64,000 bases of DNA from positions 1,116,001 through 1,180,000 of the forward strand of contig JBGAGO010000001.1 of NCBI GenBank assembly GCA_044226655.1. Reading direction: 5' to 3'. A program made the position numbers and the translations under genes. The DNA is from JBEVOS01 sp044226655. Lineage in GTDB: Bacteria; Pseudomonadota; Alphaproteobacteria; Caulobacterales; Aquidulcibacteraceae. Under the pieces are notes generated by a model. The model ran no database searches, had not been told where the DNA came from, and saw only the letters and a list, made by a program, of their open reading frames with translations. Below, piece by piece: positions 35,000 through 43,213 of the stretch (the stretch's first letter is position 1; every line of letters begins with the position of its first letter).

Positions 35000-35696
35000 A
35001 GCCGGCCGCTCCGTAGAGCGCAATCGCAGCCGTGTTGGGCTCTTCCACTTGCAGATAGGCCGTGTGCGCGCCGCGCGTGTGCGCCCAGACGAGCAGCGCG
35101 TCAACGATCTGGCGCGCGAAGCCGCGGCGGCGCGCCCAAGGCGGCGTGCGCATCGCCATCAGGCCGGCATAGCCGTTTGTGATGATGCTCATGCCGATCG
35201 CGGCGGGTCTGCCCTCGCACAGCACCACAGCGTGCGCCTTCGGCTGCGGCGCGCGTGCGATCAGGCCGCGGCGCTCGGCGCGGTCTTCCTCACTGGTGCG
35301 GACTTCGTCGAACACGGAATCGAAAGCGGGCGTTGGCTCAGGCGAAAGCGCGACGTCGCCTGGCGCCGAAACCAGCGCAGGCAGGGCGCGCGTCATCACC
35401 AACGTGGGCATGTACGCTTCATAGCCGCGTGCGGCGAGGCGATCCGCGAGATCGGCGGGCGCCACGGCGCCTTCGCACAGCTTGAATTGCGGCGGCAGAT
35501 GGCGCGCGCGATACCAATCTTCCGCAGCATCGAGCGCTCGCTCGACATCATCGCCCGTGAACGCGAGCGGGCAGCAGGCATTTGGCCGCCCCGTCACGCC
35601 GCCATCCGCCTGCAGCACCCAGCCGTCGCGCTCTTCGCAATCGCGCGCGCGCCAAGCCGCGATGGTGGCGCGTTCGACCTCTACGAGGATGCTCAC
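34953..35696 (-). CDS. GNAT family N-acetyltransferase
   Basis: The 247-residue protein has a GNAT domain in its C-terminal half. The acetyl-CoA loop reads APPWARRRGFARQIVDALLVWA (R/Q-x-x-G-x-G/A position as RRRGFA), followed by AYLQVEEPNTAAIALYGAAGFTTLSRYLFW. The N-terminal half (about 1-110) is less conserved and may be a decayed or substrate-binding GNAT repeat. Its ATG overlaps the ecm stop (ATGA at 35693-35696), so it is translationally coupled to ecm. Substrate unknown. Confidence 0.85.
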   Translation of the reverse strand: MSILVEVERATIAAWRARDCEERDGWVLQADGGVTGRPNACCPLAFTGDDVERALDAAEDWYRARHLPPQFKLCEGAVAPADLADRLAARGYEAYMPTLVMTRALPALVSAPGDVALSPEPTPAFDSVFDEVRTSEEDRAERRGLIARAPQPKAHAVVLCEGRPAAIGMSIITNGYAGLMAMRTPPWARRRGFARQIVDALLVWAHTRGAHTAYLQVEEPNTAAIALYGAAGFTTLSRYLFWRRATA

Positions 35697-37681
35697 GCCG
35701 GCTGCAGCGCCCGTTGTTCGACGAGCTTCACCACGTCACCCATGATGCCGGTGATCTTGAAATCCTTGGGCGTGTAGACGCGCGCCACGCCCATTTGCTT
35801 CAGAACGAGTTCGTCCGCCGGCGGAATGATGCCGCCGACGATCACGGGCACATCGTCGAGCTTGGCGTCGCGCATCAGTTGCACCACCTCGCGGACCAGA
35901 TCGAGATGCGAGCCGGAAAGAATGGAGAGGCCGACGACATGCGCCTTTTTCTCTTTCGCCGCCGCGACGATCTCGGCGGGCGTCAGGCGGATGCCTTCGT
36001 ACACCACGTTCATACCGACGGCCCGGCCGCGCGCGGCGATCTGTTCGGCGCCGTTGGAATGCCCGTCGAGGCCGGGCTTTCCGACCAGGAAGGTCAATTG
36101 GCGGCCGAGCTTTTCTGAAAGCGCGACGACATCGGCTTTCACGGCGTCGATATCCTCGCCTTCGCTCGGCACGACGAGCGCGACGCCGGTCGGCGCGCGG
36201 AATTCGCCGAACACCTCGCGCAAGGTCTCGCCCCATTCGCCGGTTGTCACCCCGGCTTTCGCCGCCTCGATCGAGGCGGGCATGATGTTGCGGCCTTCGC
36301 TGGCGGCTTCGCGCAGACTTTTGAGCGCGGCATCGACGGCCTTGCCGTCGCGCCCGGCGCGCCATGCGCGCAGCGCCCCGATCTGACGATCTTCGACGGT
36401 GAAATCGACGGTCTGGATGACGTCTTCGCCTGCGGAGAGCGGCGAAGGTTCGGCATTGGTGAATTTGTTGACGCCCACCACGGTCAAATCGCCGCGCTCG
36501 ATGCCTTCGGCGCGCAGGCGGTTCGAGGTGACGAGCGCTTCTTTCATGTAGCCGCTCTCGACCGCGACAACCGAGCCGCCCATGGCGTCGATCTTCGCCA
36601 ATTCGACGCGCGCAGCCTCCTTCAGCGCTTCGACCTTGCGTTCAATGACTTTCGAGCCGTCGAACAAATCCTCGAACTCAAGCAGATCGGTCTCGAAGGC
36701 GAGGATCTGCTGCATGCGCAGCGACCATTGCTGATCCCAGGGCCGCGGCAGGCCGAGCGCTTCGTTCCATGCCGGCAATTGCACGGCGCGCGCACGCGCA
36801 GTCTTCGACAGCGTGACCGCCAGCATTTCGATCAGGATGCGATAGACGTTGTTCTCCGCCTGCGGTTCGGTCAGGCCAAGCGAATTGACCTGCACGCCAT
36901 AGCGGAAGCGGCGGCTCTTCTCGTCGGTCACGCCGTAGCGCGTGAGGCCGATCTCGTCCCACAGCTCGGTGAACGCGCGCATCTTGCAGAGTTCAGTGAC
37001 GAAGCGGATGCCGGCGTTCACGAAGAAGGAGATGCGTTGGAACACGGCGCTCATCTGCGCGTCGCCGATCTCTCTGCGCGCTTTCACTGTGTCGAGCACG
37101 GCGATGGCGGTGGCGAGCGCGTAGGCGAGCTCCTGTTCCGGCGTCGCGCCCGCTTCCTGCAAATGGTAGGAGCAGACGTTCATCGCATTCCATTTCGGCG
37201 TCTCCTTGAGACACCACGCTATCGTATCGGTCGTGAGATTGAGCGAGGGCTTGGGCGGGAACACGTAGGTGCCGCGCGAGAGATATTCCTTGATGATGTC
37301 GTTCTGCGTCGTGCCCTGCAGCGCCTTGCGGTCCGCGCCCTGTTCATCGGCCAGCGCCACGTAGAGCGAGAGCAGCCACGCCGCCGGCGCGTTGATCGTC
37401 ATCGACGTGTTCATCTTGTCGAGCGGGATCTGATCGAACAGGGCGCGCATATCGCCCAGATGCCCGATCGGCACGCCGACCTTGCCGACCTCGCCGCGCG
37501 CCAGGATATGGTCGCTGTCATAGCCGGTCTGCGTCGGCAGATCGAAGGCGACGGACAGCCCGGTCTGGCCCTTGGCCAGATTGGCCCTGTAGAGCTTGTT
37601 GCTCTCAGCCGGCGAGGAATGTCCCGCATAGGTGCGGAAAATCCAGGGCTGGTCCGGCGTGTGCTGGAAGGGCGCGCTCAT
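35693..37681 (-). CDS. ecm: Ethylmalonyl-CoA mutase
   Basis: The 662-residue coenzyme B12-dependent mutase converts ethylmalonyl-CoA to methylsuccinyl-CoA. The barrel starts with DQPWIFRTYAGHSSPAESN and contains GLSVAFDLPTQTGYDSDH. The cobalamin domain has the base-off motif GLDGHSNGAEQIAARG (DxHxxG) and LSILSGSHLDLV. Identity as Ecm (MeaA) and not methylmalonyl-CoA mutase is supported by its single-subunit length, its PEQELAYALATAIAVLD region and the nearby ccr gene. I chose ATG 37681. A PhaR-type site lies just upstream. Confidence 0.92.
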   Translation of the reverse strand: MSAPFQHTPDQPWIFRTYAGHSSPAESNKLYRANLAKGQTGLSVAFDLPTQTGYDSDHILARGEVGKVGVPIGHLGDMRALFDQIPLDKMNTSMTINAPAAWLLSLYVALADEQGADRKALQGTTQNDIIKEYLSRGTYVFPPKPSLNLTTDTIAWCLKETPKWNAMNVCSYHLQEAGATPEQELAYALATAIAVLDTVKARREIGDAQMSAVFQRISFFVNAGIRFVTELCKMRAFTELWDEIGLTRYGVTDEKSRRFRYGVQVNSLGLTEPQAENNVYRILIEMLAVTLSKTARARAVQLPAWNEALGLPRPWDQQWSLRMQQILAFETDLLEFEDLFDGSKVIERKVEALKEAARVELAKIDAMGGSVVAVESGYMKEALVTSNRLRAEGIERGDLTVVGVNKFTNAEPSPLSAGEDVIQTVDFTVEDRQIGALRAWRAGRDGKAVDAALKSLREAASEGRNIMPASIEAAKAGVTTGEWGETLREVFGEFRAPTGVALVVPSEGEDIDAVKADVVALSEKLGRQLTFLVGKPGLDGHSNGAEQIAARGRAVGMNVVYEGIRLTPAEIVAAAKEKKAHVVGLSILSGSHLDLVREVVQLMRDAKLDDVPVIVGGIIPPADELVLKQMGVARVYTPKDFKITGIMGDVVKLVEQRALQPA

Positions 37682-37702
37682 AGCCCCAGGGAATAGCGGG
37701 AT

Positions 37703-37716
37703 TTGCTGCAATGCAA
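37703..37716 (-). promoter_or_regulatory. Candidate PhaR operator before ecm
   Basis: TTGCTGCAATGCAA on the plus strand lies 22-35 nt upstream of the ecm start. Its reverse complement contains TTGCATTGCAGC, identical to the site in the phaA-phaR gap. Its position so close to ecm would suit repression. Confidence 0.55.
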
Positions 37717-37718
37717 CA

Positions 37719-37750
37719 GCGCACGCCCTCGCGGGGGTGAGGGCGTGCGC
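37719..37750 (-). terminator. 12-bp hairpin between glsB-like gene and ecm
   Basis: GCGCACGCCCTC and GAGGGCGTGCGC pair perfectly around an 8-nt loop, 19 nt after the stop of the glsB-like gene on the minus strand. No T-tract follows, so termination strength is uncertain. Confidence 0.55.
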
Positions 37751-37768
37751 CGCGCGTAGCGCGCGGGC

Positions 37769-38035
37769 CTAAGCCCCGGCGCGCCGGAAGAGTCCGATCA
37801 CGAGCAGGAGGACGATCGCCCCGACGGTGGCCACGATGATCGTGTCGAGGATGGGCGTGCCGGTGATGGCGCCGATCCCAAGCTGCGGCAGCAGCCAGCC
37901 GCCGATGAACGCGCCGACCACGCCGACGATGAGATTTCCAATCAAACCGAGGCCGTAGCCCTTCACGATCACGCCGGCCAAGAAGCCGGCCACGATGCCG
38001 ATGATCGCCCAGATGATGAGACTTTCGAGTGACAT
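37769..38035 (-). CDS. GlsB/YeaQ/YmgE family (transglycosylase-associated) membrane protein
   Basis: The 88-residue protein has three hydrophobic segments with Gly-rich helices: LIIWAIIGIVAGFLAGVIVKG, LIGNLIVGVVGAFIGGWLLP and TIIVATVGAIVLLLVIGLF. This is the standard GlsB layout, usually linked to stress response, function unknown. The start ATG 38035 follows GGGAGAG. It lies between ecm and ccr, read in the direction of ecm. I looked for an EcfG promoter upstream and did not find the exact consensus. Confidence 0.9.
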   Translation of the reverse strand: MSLESLIIWAIIGIVAGFLAGVIVKGYGLGLIGNLIVGVVGAFIGGWLLPQLGIGAITGTPILDTIIVATVGAIVLLLVIGLFRRAGA

Positions 38036-38369
38036 GTGACTCTCCCAAACCCGCCCCTTGACGGGGCTCTTGAAACGGCATCGTCCCTTGCGCCGCTGCA
38101 GAAGGTTAGAGCACAGTTCACGCAATTCGCGCGAGCTTTTTGCGTGCGGTTTTAGAATGCCGCAAATTCATCCCGTGGTTGCTGCGCAAGCGCAAAATTT
38201 CTCGCCAAATAATCGCGCTCTCCATTTGGCGAACCCCTGCGCTGTGCTTGCCATGTGAGGTCACGCGTGGCGCGGGCGTCATTGCGCAGTGCAGCAAAAG
38301 CGCGCAAAAACGGCCGGCGGTGCGAACGGCGATGGCCGAAATCGCCCGCTGGGCCGAGGAGAAAACAAC
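38036..38369. other. Divergent control region between glsB-like gene and ccr
   Basis: This 334-nt gap contains no supported gene. It has several A/T-rich tracts (for example around 38144-38160 and 38196-38225), suitable for promoters, and the PhaR-type palindrome at 38282-38297. No exact sigma-factor consensus was assigned. Confidence 0.45.
38282..38297 (+). promoter_or_regulatory. Candidate PhaR operator before ccr
   Basis: TTGCGCAGTGCAGCAA lies 73 nt upstream of the ccr ATG. On the opposite strand it reads TTGCTGCACTGCGCAA, closely matching TTGCTGCAATGCAA before ecm. TTGC and GCAA close both ends. Confidence 0.48.
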
Positions 38370-39647
38370 ATGGGCGCGTCCAAGCCGGCGCTGAAAGGCG
38401 TGAAGGATCTCTACGAGATCGGCGAGATTCCCCCGCAATTCCACGTGCCCAAGACGATGTGGGCCTGGGCTATCCGCAAGGAGCGGCACGGCCCGCCCGC
38501 GACCGCAATGCAGCTCGAAGTCGTGCCGACGCATGAGATCGGCGAAGACGAATGCCTGATCCTCGTGATGGCTGCGGGCGTGAACTACAACGGCGTGTGG
38601 GCCGCCCTCGGCGAGCCGGTTTCACCGTTCGACGGCCACAAGCAGCCTTTCCACATCGCCGGCTCCGATGCGTCCGGCATCGTTTGGGCGGTCGGCTCCA
38701 AGGTGAAACGCTGGAAGCCGGGCGATGAAGTCGTCGTCCACTGCAATCAGGACGATGGCGACGACGAAGAGTGCAATGGCGGCGATCCGATGTTTTCGAC
38801 CAGCCAGCGCATCTGGGGCTACGAGACGATGGACGGCTCGTTCGCGCAGTTCTGCCGCGTGCAATCGCGCCAGCTGATGCCGCGCCCCAAGCATCTCACT
38901 TGGGAAGAATCTGCCTGCTACACGCTGACGCTCGCGACCGCCTATCGCATGCTGTTCGGCCATGAGCCGCATGAGCTGAAGCCGGGCCAAAACGTTTTGA
39001 TCTGGGGCGCGTCGGGCGGGCTCGGCGTGTTCGCCACGCAGCTTGCGGCGGTGACGGGCGCCAATGCGATCGGCGTCGTCAGCGACGATGCGAAGGCCGA
39101 ATACGTCATGAGCATGGGCGCCAAGGCCGTCATCAACCGCAAGAATTTCAATTGCTGGGGGCAGCTGCCGAAAGTGAACGGCCCTGAGTTCGGCGATTAC
39201 ATGAAGGAATGTCGCAAATTCGGCAAAGCGGTGTGGGACATCACCGGCAAGCGCGACGTCGATATGGTGTTCGAGCATCCGGGCGAAGACACGTTCCCGC
39301 TCTCGGTGTTCCTGGTGAAGCGCGGCGGCATGGTGGTGATCTGCGCCGGCACGAGCGGCTTCAATCTGACCATGGATGCGCGCTTCCTGTGGATGCGTCA
39401 GAAGCGCGTGCAAGGCTCGCACTTCGCGCATTTGAAGCAGGCGATGGCGGCGAACCAGCTTGTCATCGACCGGCGCATCGATCCCGCGATGAGCGAAGTG
39501 TTCGAATGGGAGAAAATCCCGGAAGCGCATGAAAAGATGCGCGCCAACAAGCACGCGCCGGGCAATATGGCGGTGCTGGTCAACGCCCAGCGCAGCGGCC
39601 TGCGCACCTACGAAGACGTGCTGGAGCTGAGCGAAGCGCGAGGCTAA
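38370..39647 (+). CDS. ccr: Crotonyl-CoA carboxylase/reductase
   Basis: The 425-residue medium-chain dehydrogenase/reductase performs the reductive carboxylation of crotonyl-CoA to ethylmalonyl-CoA with NADPH and CO2, the key step of the ethylmalonyl-CoA pathway. Diagnostic stretches are LYEIGEIPPQFHVPKTMWAW, AAGVNYNGVWAALGEPVS, the nucleotide site IWGASGGLGVFATQLAA, and FEHPGEDTFPLSVFLVKRGG with GSHFAHLKQA. Length is typical. GAGGAG lies 8 nt before the ATG at 38370. It is transcribed away from ecm with a glsB-like gene between. Confidence 0.96.
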   Translation: MGASKPALKGVKDLYEIGEIPPQFHVPKTMWAWAIRKERHGPPATAMQLEVVPTHEIGEDECLILVMAAGVNYNGVWAALGEPVSPFDGHKQPFHIAGSDASGIVWAVGSKVKRWKPGDEVVVHCNQDDGDDEECNGGDPMFSTSQRIWGYETMDGSFAQFCRVQSRQLMPRPKHLTWEESACYTLTLATAYRMLFGHEPHELKPGQNVLIWGASGGLGVFATQLAAVTGANAIGVVSDDAKAEYVMSMGAKAVINRKNFNCWGQLPKVNGPEFGDYMKECRKFGKAVWDITGKRDVDMVFEHPGEDTFPLSVFLVKRGGMVVICAGTSGFNLTMDARFLWMRQKRVQGSHFAHLKQAMAANQLVIDRRIDPAMSEVFEWEKIPEAHEKMRANKHAPGNMAVLVNAQRSGLRTYEDVLELSEARG

Positions 39648-39660
39648 ACGCTCGCTCGTC

Positions 39661-39751
39661 GTACCGCCGGCTTCCAGCCGGCAGGCGGCGCTTCATCCTG
39701 CAGAAGCGACTATTGGTGAAACGAGGTCTGCCGGCTGGAAGCCGGCGGTAC
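39661..39751. repeat. Inverted pair of the 24-bp palindromic repeat
   Basis: Two identical 24-bp elements (39661-39684 and 39728-39751) face each other 43 bp apart. Each has the GCCGGCT-GGA-AGCCGGC hairpin and a GGTAC outer end. A third copy is at 11551-11574. The pair follows ccr and can fold into one long structure, like REP doublets. The 43-bp spacer shows no gene. Confidence 0.75.
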
Positions 39752-39824
39752 ATGCGCTTGCGCTCGGTCAAGACGCGCGCGACGCGGATATGAGTTGGTG
39801 GCGGCGTCACAGCCGGAGGCCGCC

Positions 39825-40280
39825 ATGCTCGCTCAAGCGCAGAAGGACCGCATCGTCGCGATCCTCGACGCAACCGCCGATCTCGTCATCGCCACGATCC
39901 GCGAGGACGGCTGGCCGCAAGCCACGGCGGTGAGCTTCGTCAATGACGGGTCCAAAATCTATTTCGGCACGTCCACGTTGGCGCAGAAGGCGCGCAACAT
40001 CGCGCGCGATGACCGGGTGAGCGTGTCGCTCACGGCGCCCTACGCGCATTGGGACCAAATTCGCGGCATTTCGATCGGCGGGCGCGCGCGGCGCGTGACT
40101 GATCCCGACGAAATGGCGCGGGTGGGCGCGCTGATGCTGAAGAAATTTCCACAGATCACCAGCTATGTGCTGCCGGGCGAGGCGGGCGATCTCGCGCTCT
40201 TCCGCATCGATCCCGATGTCATCAGCCTGCTCGATTACAGCCAGGGTTTTGGCCACACCGAAGCGCTGACGCCCGGCTAA
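39825..40280 (+). CDS. Pyridoxamine 5'-phosphate oxidase-like flavin-binding protein
   Basis: The 151-residue protein has the split-barrel FMN-binding fold: LVIATIREDGWPQATAVSFVNDGSKIYFGTS, then QKARNIARDDRVSVSLTAPY and the RGISIGGRARRVTDPDEM strand. The group includes F420- or FMN-dependent oxidoreductases with general detoxification roles. GGAGG stands before ATG 39825; a GTG at 39795 is less likely. Exact substrate unknown. It converges with the following hypothetical gene. Confidence 0.83.
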   Translation: MLAQAQKDRIVAILDATADLVIATIREDGWPQATAVSFVNDGSKIYFGTSTLAQKARNIARDDRVSVSLTAPYAHWDQIRGISIGGRARRVTDPDEMARVGALMLKKFPQITSYVLPGEAGDLALFRIDPDVISLLDYSQGFGHTEALTPG

Positions 40281-40284
40281 CGCG

Positions 40285-40749
40285 TCACGGAAACGGCAGC
40301 GGCGCGCGATCGGGCGCGGTCCACGTCTTGCGGGCGGCGGGCGAGAACAAGGTCTCGCGTGACCAATAGGCCAGCGGCCAATCCTTGTCGCCGAGCGGTG
40401 ACGCCATCAGCGCATTGGCGATCTCGTGCAGCGGGCGCGCGGCGCCGAACGCTTCGGCGAAGGCGCGCGCGCCGCGCAGCGAGGCTTGCGTGATGGTCTC
40501 ATGATAGCCGCCGCTCTCGGTGTTCGCGACGCCCGTCGCCTCATTGTAGGCGCGTATGATGTCCGGCATGTCGCGCGCCGCGTCGAGATCGGGCCGGCGC
40601 AGCAGGATATAGAGCGCGGCGGCGAAATGGCCGGCATGTGTCCAGCGCGCCTTGGGCAAGCTACGCGCGATGAACATCTCGCCGAGCTCCGCCACATCGG
40701 CTTCGGACGCAAAGTCCGTCATCGCGGCGAGGGCGCCAGCCTGCGTCAA
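40285..40749 (-). CDS. Conserved hypothetical protein
   Basis: The 154-residue predicted soluble protein contains ARWTHAGHFAAALYILLRRP and MPDIIRAYNEATGVANTESGGYHETI, with several His and Glu residues that could bind a ligand or metal. I do not recognise its family. The start is TTG 40749, which overlaps the stop of the upstream gene (TTGA), implying translational coupling; an ATG at 40722 is the alternative. Codon use matches the surrounding genome. Confidence 0.65.
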   Translation of the reverse strand: MTQAGALAAMTDFASEADVAELGEMFIARSLPKARWTHAGHFAAALYILLRRPDLDAARDMPDIIRAYNEATGVANTESGGYHETITQASLRGARAFAEAFGAARPLHEIANALMASPLGDKDWPLAYWSRETLFSPAARKTWTAPDRAPLPFP

Positions 40750-40979
40750 TCGACGTCCGTCTCGGGCGCTTCGCCGTCGTCATGTTCTGTGCGCCAGCGG
40801 CCGCGCTCGTCTTCGTATTCGATGTCTTGCGGCTCAGGCGCGACGCGTTGCTCGCGCGCGGCGCGGTCGGCGGCGGCCTCCGCCTCGGCGCGCGTGCGAT
40901 AGGTCGAGCCGAACACGTCGCCCACTTTGTAGGTCCAGCCGCCATCGTGCTCGACGATGTGATAATGCACCTGCGTCAT
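40746..40979 (-). CDS. DUF2188-like small protein
   Basis: The 77-residue acidic protein opens with HYHIVEHDGGWTYKVGDVFG and continues with TRAEAEAAADRAAREQR. The pattern of a GGW strand followed by an Ala-rich helix is that of DUF2188 proteins. Function is unknown. The C-terminal end is highly acidic (EHDDGEAPETDVD). Its stop overlaps the start of the following gene, so the two are made together. Confidence 0.75.
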   Translation of the reverse strand: MTQVHYHIVEHDGGWTYKVGDVFGSTYRTRAEAEAAADRAAREQRVAPEPQDIEYEDERGRWRTEHDDGEAPETDVD

Positions 40980-41051
40980 GATCGGCCTCCTGAACCGCTT
41001 GCCTGATTTGGCATATAGGACACGCGCGGCGGCGGCGCGATGGAGCGCGAT

Positions 41052-41777
41052 ATGAAGCATATCGGCCTATTGGGGCACAGCGCGGACGGGGCGGCGCTGT
41101 GCTTTCTTGAGCTGTGCCGTGAGGCGGCGCGCCGGCTGGGCGCCCACGAACATCCGGAAATCACGCTGAGCATTTCGCCGATAGGGCCGGTGCTGCCGGC
41201 ATGGGAGCGGATGGATTTGGCGGCGGTGAATGCGGCGCTGGGCGTGGCGGCGGCGCGTCTCGCGGCGGCGAGCTGCGACTTCTTCATCTGCCCGGACAAC
41301 ACCGCCCATATCGCGTTCGAGACGCCGGGCGCGGCCTTGCCTTTACCCGGCCTGCACATCGCCGAGATCGTCGCCGCGCAGGCCAAAGCCGATGGCCGCA
41401 CGCGCATCGGCCTGCTAGGTACGAAATGGACCATGGAAGGCCCAGTCTATGCGCGCGCCTGTGCGCGCCACGGGCTGGCGCTTGAGACGCCAAACGCGGA
41501 CGACCGCGCCTTCATCGACCGCGTGATCTTCGAAGAACTGACGCAAGGCGTGGTGCGTGAGGACTCGCGAGCTGGGTTCGTGCGCGTCATCGCGGATTTG
41601 AAAGCGCGCGGCTGCGATGGCGTGGCGCTGAGCTGCACGGAAATCCCGCTGCTCGTCACGCCGGAGGTTTCGCCGCTGCCGATTCTGGATTCGCCGCGCT
41701 TGCTGGCGCGCGCCGCCATCGATGTCGCGCTGGGCGCTGCGCCCATGCCGGTCTGGCGCGGCGGACCATTCAGCTAA
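41052..41777 (+). CDS. Aspartate/glutamate racemase family protein
   Basis: The 241-residue protein has the Asp/Glu racemase fold with two catalytic cysteines: the first in FFICPDNTAHIAF and the second in GVALSCTEIPLL, and the N-terminal IGLLGHSADGAALCFLELC. It interconverts L- and D-amino acids or acts on a related substrate. ATG 41052 was selected because GGAG is 6 nt upstream; ATG 41040 lies within that site. A strong shared terminator follows, facing the TIR gene. Confidence 0.88.
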   Translation: MKHIGLLGHSADGAALCFLELCREAARRLGAHEHPEITLSISPIGPVLPAWERMDLAAVNAALGVAAARLAAASCDFFICPDNTAHIAFETPGAALPLPGLHIAEIVAAQAKADGRTRIGLLGTKWTMEGPVYARACARHGLALETPNADDRAFIDRVIFEELTQGVVREDSRAGFVRVIADLKARGCDGVALSCTEIPLLVTPEVSPLPILDSPRLLARAAIDVALGAAPMPVWRGGPFS

Positions 41778-41785
41778 AACAAAAA

Positions 41786-41809
41786 CGGCTCCCGCGGGCG
41801 CGGGAGCCG
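41786..41809. terminator. Bidirectional intrinsic terminator
   Basis: CGGCTCCCGC and GCGGGAGCCG form a perfect 10-bp stem with loop GGGC. On the minus strand it is followed by TTTTTGTTTT, a good termination tract for the TIR gene; on the plus strand by CTCTTGTTC. Confidence 0.85.
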
Positions 41810-41831
41810 CTCTTGTTCAAAACGCCTTGGC

Positions 41832-42959
41832 CTATTGGCGGCGCAGATAGAAGGTCGATCCTTCCGCGACGCCGCTGACCGAACCCGAATAGACACGGCC
41901 GTTGACGACGCCGGTCCACGTCTGTTGCGGGTTGGTCAGGACGAGCCGATTGCCCGTTTGCGACCAATTATAATTGCAGTTCGAGTAATCGCCCTGCGAA
42001 TAGCCGTAGCAGGCGGTGTGATCCGAGCGCAGCGACCAGCCGATGGTCGGATAGCCGTCCCAATCCCAAGAGCCGAACCAGGTCGAGCCCGACAGGCTGG
42101 TCGAGGTATCGGGCGTTGTCACGCGGGCGCGCGCCGCATCGGCTTCGCGCTGGCGCCGTTCTGCATCGAGACGGGCTTGCGCGTCGCGCGCATCGTTGAT
42201 GGCCTGATCGCGTTCGCGGCGCAGGCGTTCGGCTTCCGCGGCGCGGGCGGAATCGGAATCCGTCGCCCGTGGCGCGGGCGCCGTCTCGACCGGCGCTGTC
42301 TCAACGGGCGCAGGCTGCGTGATCTCGGCCGTCTGCGTCGGCTTCGGCGACATCTGCGAGGAGATGAACCAGGCGCCGAGCGCCAGCACCACCACGGCGC
42401 CGGCGATCAGCCACGCAATTGGCGGGCCGCCGCCCGTCTTCGGCGGATCGGCCGGCACGTAGGCCGCGTGGCTCGATCCCGGCGGCGTATAGCTTGGCGG
42501 GGTGTAGGCCGGCGGCGTGTAGGGCTGTGCGGGGCGCGGCGCGGACGAAGTCGTCGCGGTCGCGGGGCCGGGCGCGCCCTTCAAATGGGTGACGATCCGG
42601 TCGAGCGCGTTTTCACGCTCGCGCCGATAATCGATCCATTGGGTGTTGCGCAGATAATAATCGAGACCGGGGCCCGGCTCCGTCGCATCGATGCGGATCG
42701 GAATGAAGCGCTTCTTGAAATGGCTCGCGAGCTCAAGCTCACGCTTCATCGCATCGGATTCGTTGGCCGAACGGCTGACGATCACCGCGCAAGCCGCGGC
42801 ATCGCGCACACCTTGCGTGATCGCTTCGGCATAAATCGCGCTCGGCGGAATATCGCGCGAGGAAATCCAGCACGCGACATTGTTGCGTTCCAGATAGCCC
42901 ACGATGGCCTGAACGGTCTCAGCGTCATCGCTGGCGTGGCTGACGAATAATGTGCTCAC
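41832..42959 (-). CDS. Membrane-anchored TIR domain protein
   Basis: The 375-residue protein has an N-terminal TIR domain (1-130): FVSHASDDAETV, the BB-loop-like SSRDIPPS (33-40) and a Glu candidate for NADase catalysis (Glu74 in MKREL). A Pro/Tyr-rich linker (140-180), one transmembrane helix (181-199), a charged coiled coil (235-280) and a C-terminal beta-rich domain with two Cys (about 290-375) follow. So TIR faces the cytosol and the C-terminal domain the periplasm. Translation starts at GTG. It could be a defence or signalling receptor. An intrinsic terminator follows. Confidence 0.85.
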   Translation of the reverse strand: MSTLFVSHASDDAETVQAIVGYLERNNVACWISSRDIPPSAIYAEAITQGVRDAAACAVIVSRSANESDAMKRELELASHFKKRFIPIRIDATEPGPGLDYYLRNTQWIDYRRERENALDRIVTHLKGAPGPATATTSSAPRPAQPYTPPAYTPPSYTPPGSSHAAYVPADPPKTGGGPPIAWLIAGAVVVLALGAWFISSQMSPKPTQTAEITQPAPVETAPVETAPAPRATDSDSARAAEAERLRRERDQAINDARDAQARLDAERRQREADAARARVTTPDTSTSLSGSTWFGSWDWDGYPTIGWSLRSDHTACYGYSQGDYSNCNYNWSQTGNRLVLTNPQQTWTGVVNGRVYSGSVSGVAEGSTFYLRRQ

Positions 42960-43213
42960 GGGCGCCCCCTAGTAAGAACATATTAACCCAAAAGGCAGGG
43001 TCGGACCAGACCGGTCACGCGAGTGCAGCATAGATTTTCGCGGCGTTGGGGCGCCCGCGGTCACAAATCCGCTATCCGGGCCAGCCCAAAGGCCATTTTC
43101 TCCGGCCGCGCCCGCAAAAAACGGCGCGACGGTGACCCATCGCGCCGCTCGCATTGTCCAAGCCGGCCGCTTCGCCCCCTGGGGGGCCCGCCGCCGGGCT
43201 GGGCCCAGGGCCC
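42960..43213. other. Gap between TIR gene and thiolase
   Basis: This 254-nt gap holds the terminator of the thiolase (43116-43147), GC-rich palindromic sequence at 43165-43212 and the TIR promoter region with an AT-rich tract (CATATTAA near 42979). I see no gene in it. Confidence 0.5.
43116..43147 (-). terminator. Intrinsic terminator of the thiolase gene
   Basis: CGGCGCGA (43122-43129) pairs with TCGCGCCG (43140-43147). On the minus strand the stem is followed directly by six T residues (43116-43121), a standard Rho-independent terminator. Confidence 0.8.

Noticed and set aside
37769..38125. EcfG promoter before the glsB-like gene
   Set aside because: An AACG is present on the correct strand, but the GTTCC partner at 16-17 nt spacing is missing.
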